This document shows, one piece after another, positions 1 to 10,191 of a DNA stretch of 64,000 nucleotides. The stretch's first letter is position 1. Each line of letters begins with the position of its first letter. Location of the stretch: NCBI GenBank assembly GCA_004802725.1, contig SGPM01000085.1, forward strand, positions 25,415-89,414, read 5' to 3'. The stretch is from Antrodiella citrinella (lineage: Eukaryota; Basidiomycota; Agaricomycetes; Polyporales; Steccherinaceae). A model generated the notes under the pieces. The model did no database searches. It saw only the letters and a program-made list of their open reading frames with translations, and had not been told where the DNA came from. A program made the position numbers and the translations under genes.

Positions 1-712
1 GAATGAAGGATCGGAGCGGCTGAGACGGTGACAAGGTCGTCTGCGAATATGTCTGGCCATACACTGTTCGTCTGTGTGATGTTTCTGCCCGGTACTTCTG
101 GGGCTTTCAAAGGCATCTCTGTGAAATCTCCGGTGGCGGGATCGAAGGGTAGACGAAGTTCGTGAACGACGTAAGGCCCACCAAGAACCGTATGAGTATA
201 TGCCAGACTGCTGCGTACATATGCTCGTGTGCCAAGCGGTCCATAGATTTCGAGCACCTGAAGTAATGGTTGTTGAAAAAGTGCCGCCATAAGATATCAA
301 CTGCACAAAAGAACTGACGTCGCTAGGGTCAAATACTCTCTCCTGTGATTGCAGCTGCAGCCGAGGGTCATCAGCCCCGTCAGCCATCCCACCTGCACCA
401 TTGAGACGGGTGGCAAGAAAAGCAGGCAGTCCGAATATATGATCTCCTATGAAAGTACATTTGAGCGAACAAGGATGAGTCGATTGAGTTCCTTCACATA
501 CCATGCGTATGGGTGATGAAGATCTTGCGAATCCTTCCCATTTTGACGACGCTTTTCTGAATCTGGTGCTGTGTAGCTTCGCCACAGTCAAATAGCCAAA
601 CATCTCCGCCAAGATGCAACGCAAGAGACGAATGATTTCGTGTACTTGACGGTTGCGCCGACGCCGTTCCCAGGAATGTAATTTTTAGAGATGACAGTGG
701 AGGTGTAACCAT
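1..712 (-). CDS. tRNase Z (ribonuclease Z, short ELAC1-like N-terminus), partial
   Basis: Metallo-beta-lactamase-fold endonuclease that removes 3' trailers from pre-tRNAs. The N-terminus reads as a typical tRNase Z: beta-strand KITFLGTASAQPSSTRNHSS, then WLFDCGEATQHQ, then the zinc-binding HTHGDH formed across a splice junction (exon 1 is 712-502, exon 2 starts at 446). A third exon starting at 257 carries EIYGPLG and VVHELRLPF, as in ELAC1-type enzymes. The start is the first ATG at 712; the frame upstream has no nearer ATG. The C-terminal half, with the remaining histidine and aspartate ligands, lies beyond the left edge. The exon 2/3 border (around 320-257) is less certain than the first junction. 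The length seen fits the short form (ELAC1/RNase Z-S) rather than the long form, but the missing end prevents certainty. Confidence 0.9.
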
Positions 713-805
713 TCTGGTCGAGGTAAAGGCAGCATCTAACAACAGAAGATGCTATGGTTTTGGTGCAGGATAAATGTGTGACTCCGACGGTAGTGTCTGG
801 AAGCC

Positions 806-820
806 AAAAAAGGGCAAAAA
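806..820 (-). terminator. Pol III T-run terminator of tRNA-His
   Basis: On the minus strand, directly 3' of the tRNA, there are five T residues, four other bases, then six more T residues. Such T-runs end RNA polymerase III transcription. Confidence 0.7.
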
Positions 821-823
821 TTA

Positions 824-905
824 TGTCCCAGGCAGGATTCGAGCTTGCGTCTTCACGGTATTGTGTAACCACAACGTGATGATCTAACCACTAATCGACA
901 AGGAC
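824..905 (-). tRNA. tRNA-His (GTG), with a ~10-nt intron
   Basis: Folds as a cloverleaf on the minus strand. The acceptor stem pairs GTCCTTG with CTGGGAC and the discriminator is A. A D-arm with TTAGTGGTTAG follows. The anticodon stem is TCACG/CGTGA, with loop TTGTGG carrying anticodon GTG, and the T-arm contains CTCGAAT. Between the anticodon and the 3' anticodon stem there are about 10 extra bases at the usual intron site after position 37, leaving a mature length near 72. One acceptor mismatch and one T-stem mismatch slightly lower confidence that it is fully functional. A run of T residues follows at once on the same strand, as expected of a Pol III gene. Confidence 0.85.
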
Positions 906-968
906 CGGAAGAGTAGTCGATACTTCTACACTACGACCTTGCACACTCCCCAGCAAGCAATCATCGTC

Positions 969-1130
969 TCAGCGCCCGTCCTCATCATCTTCTCCATCAC
1001 CGTTCTCCGAGTCTGACTTCTCTTCCGCGTCGTCCTCGTCGGTATTGGGTCTGACCCGAATTTTCCACTTTCTCATTTTCATGAGTACGGGCCCACAGTC
1101 TGTATCCTCCGTCGTCTCCACCAACTACTA
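969..1130 (-). CDS. Possible acidic C-terminal exon of an unidentified gene
   Basis: An open stretch reads VLMKMRKWKIRVRPN followed by a strongly acidic Asp/Glu/Ser tail ending EDDEDGR and a TGA at 969-971. It lies just after a TAG that could serve as a 3' splice acceptor near 1131. The basic-then-acidic composition looks like a real protein tail, but no upstream exon could be recognised in 1140-2280. It could also be a 37-residue ORF from the ATG at 1082, or chance. Confidence 0.25.
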
Positions 1131-1139
1131 TTGTACGAC

Positions 1140-2289
1140 CACCCCTCTCCGAGCTAATTAAACCCCCGTGCCACACGCTAGCACACGCTGTCCTTGTATT
1201 ACCCTATAACCGTATAGCGCTTTGTAAGATTGCGTAAGTAGTCACTCATATTGGCGATTGCCGGAAGTTGCAACGTGTGCATGCCAGTGCTGCTGAGTTT
1301 TTACGTGCAGAGTGACAGAATCCTAGTCATCGATATTCATCACTACAAGACCACGGAAACGACCGTACGACTCAGCACGCCCGATCGATGCTAGCTAGAT
1401 GTTTGTGTGCATACAAGCGACTCGGACTATAGCTACTTTCGTCTGAGTCCTTATTTGGTAGAGATGTGAAGAGTCGTTGTCTGGTGAGTTGCTTTCCACG
1501 CCGCACATCCTGACCTGAAAGACGCTTACACGTGCAGTGAATCAATATGCAAACTGCGGAGTCCTGATTACAATTCGCTGTAACCTCAACGTTCAACCAG
1601 CAAGCTTCAAGAAGCTTCATGTAGACTGCGTTTGACAGATTCAGTCACTCGGGCATTTTTGCGACACCGGTTGCGTCTAGTCACCGACCACACACATTGT
1701 TCATAAGCTTGACGCTAGTGTCGTGGCTGCCAGTGTGGCGGGCTTGTCCATGGCATGATGTCTAAGGACTCGAGGCTACATCTTAGACGCTGCATTGCAG
1801 ACATATGCCAGGCCGCTGAGTTGGCTCCAGCATCGTGTCCGCTTTGGCAGTTTTCTTCGGAGAAAAGGTTGACTTCATGGGACCCACGTTTCTCTGCTTT
1901 TTGATCTACCTCCCAGGCCGCCGGGAGCTAATGCCAGCGAGCAGCACGAGTATCTGATTCTCGGGATTGTCTGTGTTTTCTACATGGTCAACACTCCCGT
2001 GAACCTTCCGGCATATGTGTCCGGACTGTTAGAAGTTTCCGGATGTCTCGATATCAAAGCGTACGAAGAATATGAAATGCCGGTACCGTGTAACTCTAGA
2101 TAAAGTTGAAATAATACTCGCTTGTTAGTTTTGAGGTCCTGATTCACGGATGGCATGAGGAGAGACAAAGCAAAAAGGTACAAGATGGTAGAATTTCTAC
2201 CGTAGAAAAACACGCTTTACATCTACAATGGTGTAACCTGGTCACATTTCGATTCATACAAAGGACGTGATGCCCGAAGAGCCCCAAAA
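1140..2289. other. Intergenic, no gene recognised
   Basis: No open frame here shows family motifs or consistent splice signals. Short ORFs on the minus strand (around 1372-1620 and 1980-2213) have no recognisable content. The stretch may hold the upstream exons of the acidic fragment, but I could not define any. Confidence 0.4.
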
Positions 2290-3043
2290 CTAGGCAGGCG
2301 GATTGTCTGGTCTAACCGACAGCTCCACGATATGCCCGTCGTGCTCACGAGCCACGATACTGTATGGACCGTCCGCACTACCGACTGTGAACAATAATAA
2401 GCATAACTTCGACGCGTCGAGGTCAGGAGCCACTCACTTACGAAGCCGACTTCAACGGCCACATTTTTGCCCCATACCCAATAATCAGAGATTGCCTCGA
2501 GAACGTAGAGACGGTTGTTCCTATTAGCTCGAATGAGATCGTCCAGAGATTCCTGGTCGAGGAGCCCATGAATGCCACCGTCTACGTCGTAGCCGTTCAC
2601 CCTTCGTGGCGCGGATAGAGGCGCGAGGTGCGGGTCCGGAAGGTGTGCGGGTAGGTTGTCGAAATCGAGGGGACCAGGTGCTACCCATCGGAGTAGAACC
2701 GCTCGGGATTCGGGGTTATTGTCTGTCAGGGATATGTGCCAGATACCTGGCTTCAATCCCGACACAGTGACGGGATAACCCGATCCTTTGCAAGCTTCAA
2801 CCGTGCCGCCCACAAGAATCCCGCTTGCACCCACCTGCGAATATTAACGTTTGAGTATGAGTGGATAGGCCACAAGTTAGGGTCACGCACGTTGAACAGT
2901 TGGGTATTTGGAGAGCCGTTGAGAAGAATCACGCGCTCTCTCCACATTGTACTGAGCATTTTTAGTTCGCTGGGGAGACAAGATGCGGCCAAAGGCGATG
3001 ATACAAGTCCCAGTACTGTCCCCTTGACTGGCGGTACATATAC
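2290..3043 (-). CDS. Unidentified protein, 3' exons (5' end unresolved)
   Basis: Three exons read consistently. The first contains MWRERVILLNGSPNTQLFN. It is joined in phase 0 to a long exon starting near 2834 that includes VGASGILVGGTVEACKG, LLRWVAPGPLDFDNLP and RANRNNRLYVLEAI. That exon ends at a GTGAGT donor at about 2442, and the last exon reads GSADGPYSIVAREHDGHIVE and stops at 2290-2292. Two short introns with good GT..AG borders support real coding. The frame is open upstream to about 3043, where several phase-1 acceptors are possible; a start at the ATG near 2959 is another option. I do not recognise the family. There is no membrane segment or low-complexity tail; the protein looks globular, with many Gly, Pro and Trp residues. 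Confidence 0.6.
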
Positions 3044-3049
3044 TCAAGA

Positions 3050-3645
3050 GCCAAGTATAACTCGAGGTGTGCTGTGGCGAAGCACCACATCATGGACGTA
3101 CGTCAAATTTTCAACACTTACAGGGATTTTTGTTCTAGGCATGACGCGCGTTTATACGACCTTGGGTTGGGGCAGTCAGCCCTCGTTATTCACAAAAAGA
3201 TCTATCGAGACCTCACGCTGCATCATAATTTCAAAGTAACCCGATCACAGTACCCAAAATGCCAGATACGTGCGACCGCCTAGCGGGTCGTGGCCCAAAT
3301 GATTGAAGCCTGGGCCTGACGTATGGCGGACGGAGAATTAAGCAGTGGACGGAGAGCTTTGAAAACTCGGGACCTGTAGAGATAAGTCCATCTCGTACCC
3401 TTGTACTTATGCTCACCCGTGCACATCATAGAGGAGACGCCATCTGATTTTCTTTTCGAAGAGAAACACAACAAGCGGCTGATACGATGGGGATATAATA
3501 GAATGATGCTGGATGCGTCTGTGTATATGTACATTGCGTGCCTAAATACCTCGTCTCTACTGTAGTAATGAGTCAGACGAACAGCGGAACGGAAGTAGTA
3601 CACATGGGAGACTCACAAAGTTCGTTATCCCGTGTAGTGGCAGTC
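3050..3645. other. Upstream region of the unidentified gene, contents unresolved
   Basis: May contain 5' exons of the gene ending at 2290; for example ATGCCTAGAACAAAAATCCCT before a GTAAGT donor near 3122 on the minus strand. The reading phase does not join cleanly, so no exon is claimed. Confidence 0.35.
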
Positions 3646-5848
3646 CTATGACCTGTTGGAACGCCTGGTTCCAATGGCAGGAGCTACAATGCGGCGGACC
3701 TTGGTGTCATGTACTTCTCCCACAGAGACCCCGGGTGTCTCGTCATCCGTTTTCTGACCCTTCGTCGATCTGATTGATGGTAAAGCAGGACGATTCTTTG
3801 ACCTGGTGCGGACAGTACTGCTGTCGAATACCGTTGCGATCTCATTGTCCGTGCGTGTAGGTACGGTTCCTTTGATCGTACGATCGCTCGCCGATTTCCC
3901 TGAGAGCATTGGACGTGCTTTTCGCAAGTCTGCTGGAGGTCCCAGACGTCGTTTCTTCACCGTACCGGCAGCGGCGTTACTGGCCTCGGACTCGGTGTCA
4001 TTCAAGGCAACAGAAAGCTCCACTGCCTGCGCAGGTCTACGTGTGGACGCGGTCGCACGAGAACGCGTTCGTTTGCCAACAGGCGGAGCAGGCCTGACGG
4101 CTATTTTCGATGGCACGTGAGCAGGCTTTCGTATAGGCGCAAGCCGAGCACGGACAACTTCCTCTTGCAAAGGTCGTGGCCGCTTGTGTCCTACCACGGA
4201 GGATGAATCAGAGCCATTCAATAGGGTAGACGCGTCCGAGTTGGTCCTGGTCCGGAAAGGAGATCCGTTATCAACGGTGCTCAAGCCAGTGCTCAGACCA
4301 GTCGACGCATCAGTCAGAGTACTGGACGCTTTGGAGATGTTCTCCAGGCGAGACATACGAGCAGGTGTCCGCAGAGTAACATCGAAGTCGTACTCGTCAT
4401 CGTCTCCGTCTTCATCCTCATCGTCACCGTAACTTTCGTCAATGTCCATGCCTTCTTCAACGGCCTCGCCGCCGGCACGCTGAGCCCCTGGATTATCCTC
4501 AAGGTCGCTCGAGCTCGCGGAGTTGGGGCTCAGTACCTCACGCTGTCGCTCGAGCGACCCTTGAAAATCCCGCTCGTCTCTTTCCAACGGGTTATCTGAC
4601 ATTTCGGTGTCAGAAGCTTCCTCGGGGACACCATCTAGATGACTCTGCGGTGGCGGAGGACCAGACGGAGGAAGCCCTGCAGCCTTGTGGAGAGGAGTCG
4701 CTGGATAGGCAGAAGGAAATGCCTCATATTGTCGCCAATCGCCGGGTTCGTCGAAACGAGGCTCTTCTGAGATGACCACCATTGAATCACGTGCGGGTCT
4801 ATCTGATGGCAGCCTGGAAGTAGATACGAGAGGAGTCGCCGGGTAAGCTGAGGGAAAAGGCTCGTATTTTCTCCAGTCATCTCCGGAATTGCGGTGACCG
4901 GCCGCCAAAGGATGCAAGTCCTCGCGGTGAGGTGGGATCAATTCCAAGTGTTCTTCATCATATGCCGCCTGCGGGGGAACCCAGACCTCATACTTCTTGT
5001 CAGTCTGACTGCGAGAACTCTGAGCTGCCCTGTCTCGACTTGAGAATCGGGAAGCTGCGAGCTGAGGTCTGCCGGAATTCGTCCTCGCGTGAGCAGATTC
5101 CAATGGTCTCCTCCGTGAACGAACAGCACCGTGGACGGTCTCAGTCGGCTCCAGGATTGGGGGGTCCCCATTCGCATTTGCCATGACGCTTCCTCTATGC
5201 CGCGCATTACGTTCGTTGGATGTTGCAGAGGCAGCAGGAGGGTACAATCCACGACCATCGTCCGAGCCGGACTGAGATGTGGACGGAGGTTGAGAAGGAT
5301 GAAAAAACGACGTAACGAAGTCCATCGGTATGCTCGCTAGAAGGAGCAAGAAATCTCCGAGTGTATGGGTGACTTCCAGAAGCACATCAAGTGTGGCCAC
5401 GTAAGGTTTTACGACAGGGCGTATAACATGAAGGTAAATAGGCTCCGCACCCTATATTCTGAACAGTGAGTGAACATATGGTGAATTTTTTGATATCCGT
5501 ACGTACACGAGCCCGAGTCAGGAGGAAGAAGAGGATCACGAGCGACTTTATTTCGCCGTAGAACGGGATGAATAGCCCCACGATGTTATCTAATGTTCTT
5601 TCGTAGGTTGCAAAACAGCACTGTATGTTATGATTGAGTACGTTCCAGTTGCACTGCACTACTCAACTCACCCATACTAGCCATACTGTCATGCAACCTT
5701 TCATATTCCTCTTCCTCTGGCTCAAAGCTCGCACCGTCGGATGGCCACCATTACGAGTAGACAGCGGTGGTGGCTTCAACGTCTTGAACGACTCGAAGAC
5801 ATTAGAAAAGACCCAAAATGCGCGGAGAATTGGTAGTATCACAGGCAT
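3646..5848 (-). CDS. REEP/Yop1/HVA22 (TB2/DP1) family protein with long disordered tail
   Basis: Three exons (5848-5672, 5620-5507, 5451-3646) give a protein of 698 residues. The first ~155 residues match TB2/DP1/HVA22 proteins, which insert hairpins in the ER membrane and bend tubules: MPVILPILRAFWVF, SQRKRNMKGCMTVWLVW, NIVGLFIPFYGEIKSLVILF, then LHVIRPVVKPY. Yop1 and REEP5 are usually under 200 residues. Here about 540 extra residues follow, rich in Ser, Pro, Arg and Asp, with an acidic run (DEDEDGDDDEYD) and basic patches such as KRPRP and KKRR. Two near-identical blocks, DWRKYEPFPSAYPATPL and DWRQYEAFPSAYPATPL, lie at nt ~4830-4880 and ~4690-4741. The start is the first ATG before the hydrophobic hairpin. 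It is divergent from BUD31 with 325 bp between the start codons. ER localisation is inferred from the family; the role of the tail is unknown. Confidence 0.85.
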
Positions 5849-6173
5849 GTCGGAGTTAACAATTGAGAATTGGGGAATGCACTGTCAGTGGGGAGGGACA
5901 TGTATGTCTTGAGCGAACGAACATGCGCTTTCTGTTCGGTGCTGTGTGGTGAGCGTTTTCGTGAGCAGGACAAGGAACTAACGTGATTTCGGACAAGAGT
6001 GCAAGCAAAGTAGATCGTGAATGCGTTCAACGTGTGGCACAGACGCGGTCGCGTTAATTTGGCGCCAGGCGCGTTTCAGCACGTGTCTTCCTTTCTTCCT
6101 TCCTTCCGCACCACCATCGTCCTGCAAGTCTAGTTTCACAGCTAGGCTTTTGTAGTCAACAAAACCCCTCGAA
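5849..6173. promoter_or_regulatory. Shared divergent promoter, REEP-like gene / BUD31
   Basis: The 325 bp separate the two start codons of divergent genes, so it must hold both 5' UTRs and both promoters. A pyrimidine-rich run (TCTTCCTTTCTTCCTTCC, about 6088-6105) lies before the BUD31 start, as is common before fungal transcription starts. A palindromic GC core (TTGGCGCCAGGCGC) is near 6058. No TATA box is evident. Confidence 0.5.
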
Positions 6174-6874
6174 ATGCCCAAGATTCGCACAACAAGGACA
6201 AAGAAACCGCCAGAGGGCTACGAGGACATCGAAGGTGTACGCCGAACCACTTCTATTGCATACCGTAGATCCCTACTTACTAGTCGCGCGACTGTCGTAC
6301 ATTAGATCCTCGATGACTATGCGAAGAAAATGCGTGATGCGGAGAACGAGTCACACGAGGGAAAGCGCAAGACAGAATCGCTATGGCCCATTATGAGGAT
6401 ATCTCATACTCGCTCGCGGTACATTTACGAGCTCTACTACAAGCGTGAAGCTATCTCTAGGGAATTGTACGATTGGCTATTGAAGGAAGGGTACGCAGAT
6501 GCAAAGTGAGTCATTATGTCGCTCGACGAGAGACGGGCGAGCTCATCGCCACACCCCTTTCCTTCATACAGCTTGATTGCCAAGTGGAAGAAGAGCGGTT
6601 ACGAGAAGTTGTGCTGCTTGCGGTGTATACAGACAAGGGTATGTGTATCCCCTACTGCAGCGGTCGTGGCTCCAAAGGGGCTCAACTGTCGCGTTGTCTT
6701 TTGTAGGACATGAACTATCAGGGTTCAACGTGTATCTGCCGTGTGCCGAAGGCGCAACTACGGTCAGGCACCATCGTGGAATGTGTCCATTGCGGTATGT
6801 GTTGCTACCTCACGACTTCGAACCCGTACTCAAGCATGTTATCAGGCTGTCGAGGGTGCAGCTCGGATTCGTAG
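6174..6874 (+). CDS. BUD31: BUD31 / G10 pre-mRNA splicing factor
   Basis: A spliceosomal protein found near the catalytic centre (NTC-related; Bud31 in yeast, G10 in metazoa). Five exons (6174-6236, 6306-6505, 6572-6638, 6707-6794, 6846-6874) give exactly 148 residues, the usual family length. Hallmarks are PPEGYEDIE near the start, [33 protein letters not shown] and the cysteine cluster [22 protein letters not shown] and [12 protein letters not shown], which binds zinc in the family. The first donor is the second of two overlapping GT sites (at 6237): only this choice keeps the frame open into [13 protein letters not shown]. The very C-terminus ends GCSSDS. The gene shares a divergent promoter with the REEP-like gene. 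Confidence 0.97.
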
Positions 6875-7391
6875 TCCTGCAGCATTGTTTTTTGCTCATC
6901 GCCTTACCCGTTTTGCTACCTGCTTTCCCTTCTGTCTTTTGTCTTGTAAATATGTAGATTATTCAGTTCGTTTAATCTCATCACTTCTTATGTGATCACA
7001 GAACGCAGGATCATTTCGCTTCCCATTGTTGGTCCCCGTGGTCTCCTGTTGTGGCTCTTGTTAGCAAGGAACTGGCTCAGGTACGTTCATTGCGTGATCT
7101 TGTACGTTTTGATGCCAGGTCTTATCGACTGTTGACAAGCAGAATGCTCGCCTCAATTTCGTGACCAGGGTACTCCTCCGCAAGTCAGGGTATCATGACC
7201 ACCGTGGCTGTTGCGCAGACCCGGTCAACCCAACATAGCATCCTTAGCGAATGAGTGCAGTCGCCACTTAGACCAACGGAGGCTCAGAAGTAACCAAGAA
7301 GTGTATGAAAATGTCTTTGTCATCCAATGTGTCGTCATCATGCTCGTGAAGTACGTGTATGTGATAAGTAGCGTGAGTGAATCTAATGAAG
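6875..7391. other. Convergent intergenic region
   Basis: Lies between the 3' ends of BUD31 (+) and the MFS gene (-). The first part is T-rich, consistent with the BUD31 3' UTR. No open frame with recognisable content is seen. Confidence 0.5.
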
Positions 7392-9391
7392 TCAATCGTT
7401 CTGCGGCACCGAATATCCCATGTCCACATAGGCTCTCATTCTATCGCCGTATTGTATAACAAGCCAGAAGCATCTACAAAGGTTCGAAAGGCAGTTCAGT
7501 CGGATAAGCCACGGAGACGCATGAGGATAGCACTTACATCGAGGCCAACCAGCATAGAACAGCGATGATTGTGTACGATGCGAGGACGCCGATAGAGTCT
7601 ATCATTGGGAGTATACCGGCAGAACAAGTCGCAAGGAACAGTCCTCTGAACGCCCTGTAAATTTGATCTATCAGTAGTGGTGGGCGAATGTCAGGGATAT
7701 TTCTTACATGCTCGCTGCGGCGACTTCGGCGCTCCTCGAGTGAAAAATATCGATGTTATACGCTGCAGCAGGACAGAGAACGAAATCGACCTGAAGGTTA
7801 TCGTCAGAAAGTGGAAAAAAGCGAGTGAAAGAGAACGAACCCCTAGACCATTCATGAATAAACACACGAGATTCAGAACGATTCCAGCCGTTCCATCAAC
7901 GTATGTAGTGAAGAACCCCGCGCCGAGCATAGAGAGCGGAACGAGGATGCACCCACCGATGAGGGTGACTTTGAGTCGGTCTTCTGGTACCCAAAATCCT
8001 CCGCGACGGGCTCGACATCTTATAACAACTAAGTCTGAAAGTTTTCCTGCGCCGGATGATCCAACTATGACGGTAAACGTCAGTATCTTTAGATATCAGT
8101 AGTTGGAAAGGCATGCTCACGAATATTGCCGATTCCGCTGGGGATAAACAATGCTCCGAGTACGGCCGCGTTGTCAATTTGATAACGCTTTCCCTGAAAG
8201 AACATGTGAGCATGGGCAAGGAGGACTTGAGTACAGTGAAGCGAAAGACAAACCAGGGTGTAAGCGATGGGAACAAGTAGGGCTGTAAAGTTTCGCGGTC
8301 GTGAATAACCCCACGTATCAAAGAACTGCAAGATAAACAACAAACCGAAGTTGGACATCAAGATGACTGCTGAACCAAGCCCCTGTGTGATATATTTGGT
8401 CAGAGAGAAAATAAAAAAACCAAGAAACAAGGAGTGACAAACCGTGAGGAAGACGTTGGGACTACGAAAGACCATCAAGCTTTTCAACGGATTGAGCACC
8501 ACTATTCTGGATTTCTCTTCGTCTACCTGATCAACACCTCTAGTTCCGGGGTGCATTGTTTCAGGAAGCCACGGAAGCACAACTAACAGTATGAGGACAC
8601 CGCAGACAGACAGTGCTGCTTGCATGGAGCGCCATGAATAATACTGTGCGGCAAAACCTCCTGCCAGTGGTGCCAGCGCCGGTCCTAGACAGACAGCCTA
8701 CAGAAAACGCGTGAGTCAAGGCCTACGAATTTTTGCAAAATATGTATCTTACACCAAAGAATATACCGGATGCTGTCCCTCGTTGTTCAACTCTGTAAAT
8801 GTCACCAATGACAGCAACGCCTATTGACAGTCCACTAGAAGATCCAAAGGCTTGCAAGATCCGGAGAGCGAGTAGCTCCGGGATAGAACCTGCAAAAGCG
8901 ACGCCTAATGACCCCACGATTTGACAAATGAGAGACGCTATATAGATAGGTCTACGACCGTCTGTCTTGCCGAGGATTAGAAACAAGTTGAAGGAAGCCA
9001 TTGACAGCTTACAGAACGAAGAATAGCTGGCCCACAGGAGACATCCTGTAGCATTCGTCAATAATGACAGGCTTACGGCCAAGCTGCCCGCGCTATAACG
9101 TTAACGGGAGAAGACTGTCGTAAAATTAACGTAGAGACAAACCTTATGATCTTTCCAGTGCTGTTCATGTCTTTCGCGATATCTGGAATACATGGTATGA
9201 AAGATCCTGACACAAATACTGTGAACGTATTTAGTAGGAATCGCCGTCATGAGAGAAGAAGACTGACATGGAATAAGACCGCAGAAAGAGACTAGCAATA
9301 CTATGCCTCTCTTCTGGGCACAGCTGAAGCGGTCATAAACAGCATCGTAAGGGTGTTGCGACCTCAGCAAAGGGGACTCTTCGGTAGGCAT
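7392..9391 (-). CDS. Major facilitator superfamily transporter, DHA1-type (drug:H+ antiporter)
   Basis: A multi-exon membrane transporter with roughly 12 helices. The N-terminus is MPTEESPLLR (ATG at 9391; the frame extends upstream but without another ATG). Exons then carry SGSFIPCIPDIAKDMNSTGK (helix 1-2 loop, typical DHA1), GRRPIYIASLICQ (motif A, near 8950), LRILQAFGSSSGLSIG, LPWLPETMHPGTRG (PET motif at the end of helix 6), LNPLKSLMVFRSPNV at the start of the second half, and LVIQYGDRMRAYVDMGYS at the C-terminus after a final GTAAGT donor. This order is that of fungal DHA1 multidrug and polyamine/dityrosine exporters. The substrate cannot be told from sequence. Plasma or vacuolar membrane is likely. 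Small exons near 7560-7800 were assembled by frame and may shift by a few bases. Confidence 0.85.
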
Positions 9392-10191
9392 TTTTTCAAG
9401 AGAGCCTACAGGAGGCAAAGGCAATGAAGAGGTTCAAGTTGGCGCATTTCTTGATTTTATATTGGTCTGTCGAAGCACTAGGCGAGGTCAGGGACGGTCA
9501 GTACACGCTTCGTGGTCGATTTCTATACGTACAGAAACACGACCATGACGGTTTTCTCTATACGGCCCATGACATATAGCCTACTCTTTTTGGTCCGGAT
9601 ACCGTGAAACATTGAGTAACGCTGGAGTAAATGGAGTGAGCCCAATTTGAATATGATACCTCCGAATAAGCGCACGTAAAGCTCCATCACCCCACGTGAT
9701 CGTGTTATGATGGGATTCCCTTTTGCGGATAGCCGTAATTGAGTTGCCGAATTGAATCAGTTCTTGTCTTCGACTGCCGCTGTGCGCGATCATTTCGAGA
9801 GCGTCGTTGTCGTCGTCGTCGTCGGCGGTATTGTCTTTGTCCTTGTCGCTGTCGTTTCTCTCGCTGTTTCTATAACAACCAGTGAGTTCATAAAGCATAA
9901 TGCTCGACCATGCTAAATCTCTCCACCCTCCGTCCCAGTAGGCATTTCGCCGGTTAGGAAGGTGTGAGGTGAGTTTCAGTTTCGCATTGCAATCCATTGC
10001 CCTTCCGTAGTGGATAGACATTGCCGTTTGTCGGAAATATTGCACATATCTCCTCTCCTACTCTTCCTTCTACTCTTGCTATGTGCAATCCTCATTCTGA
10101 CACGTTGTTCGCAGTAGCAAAACACGGCACATACAACATCGCCCCATAACCCCCCATCCTCCGCACTATCTACTGGAGACCTTCAGTATAG
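9392..10191. promoter_or_regulatory. Divergent intergenic region with a GTC repeat
   Basis: This 800 bp lies between the MFS start (-) and the tail-anchored protein start (+). A GTC trinucleotide repeat occupies about 9809-9824. On the minus strand a frame runs from an ATG near 10021 to 9581 and would encode an Asp-rich peptide. It has no family motif and I do not call it a gene, though a small lineage-specific protein is possible. Confidence 0.4.
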
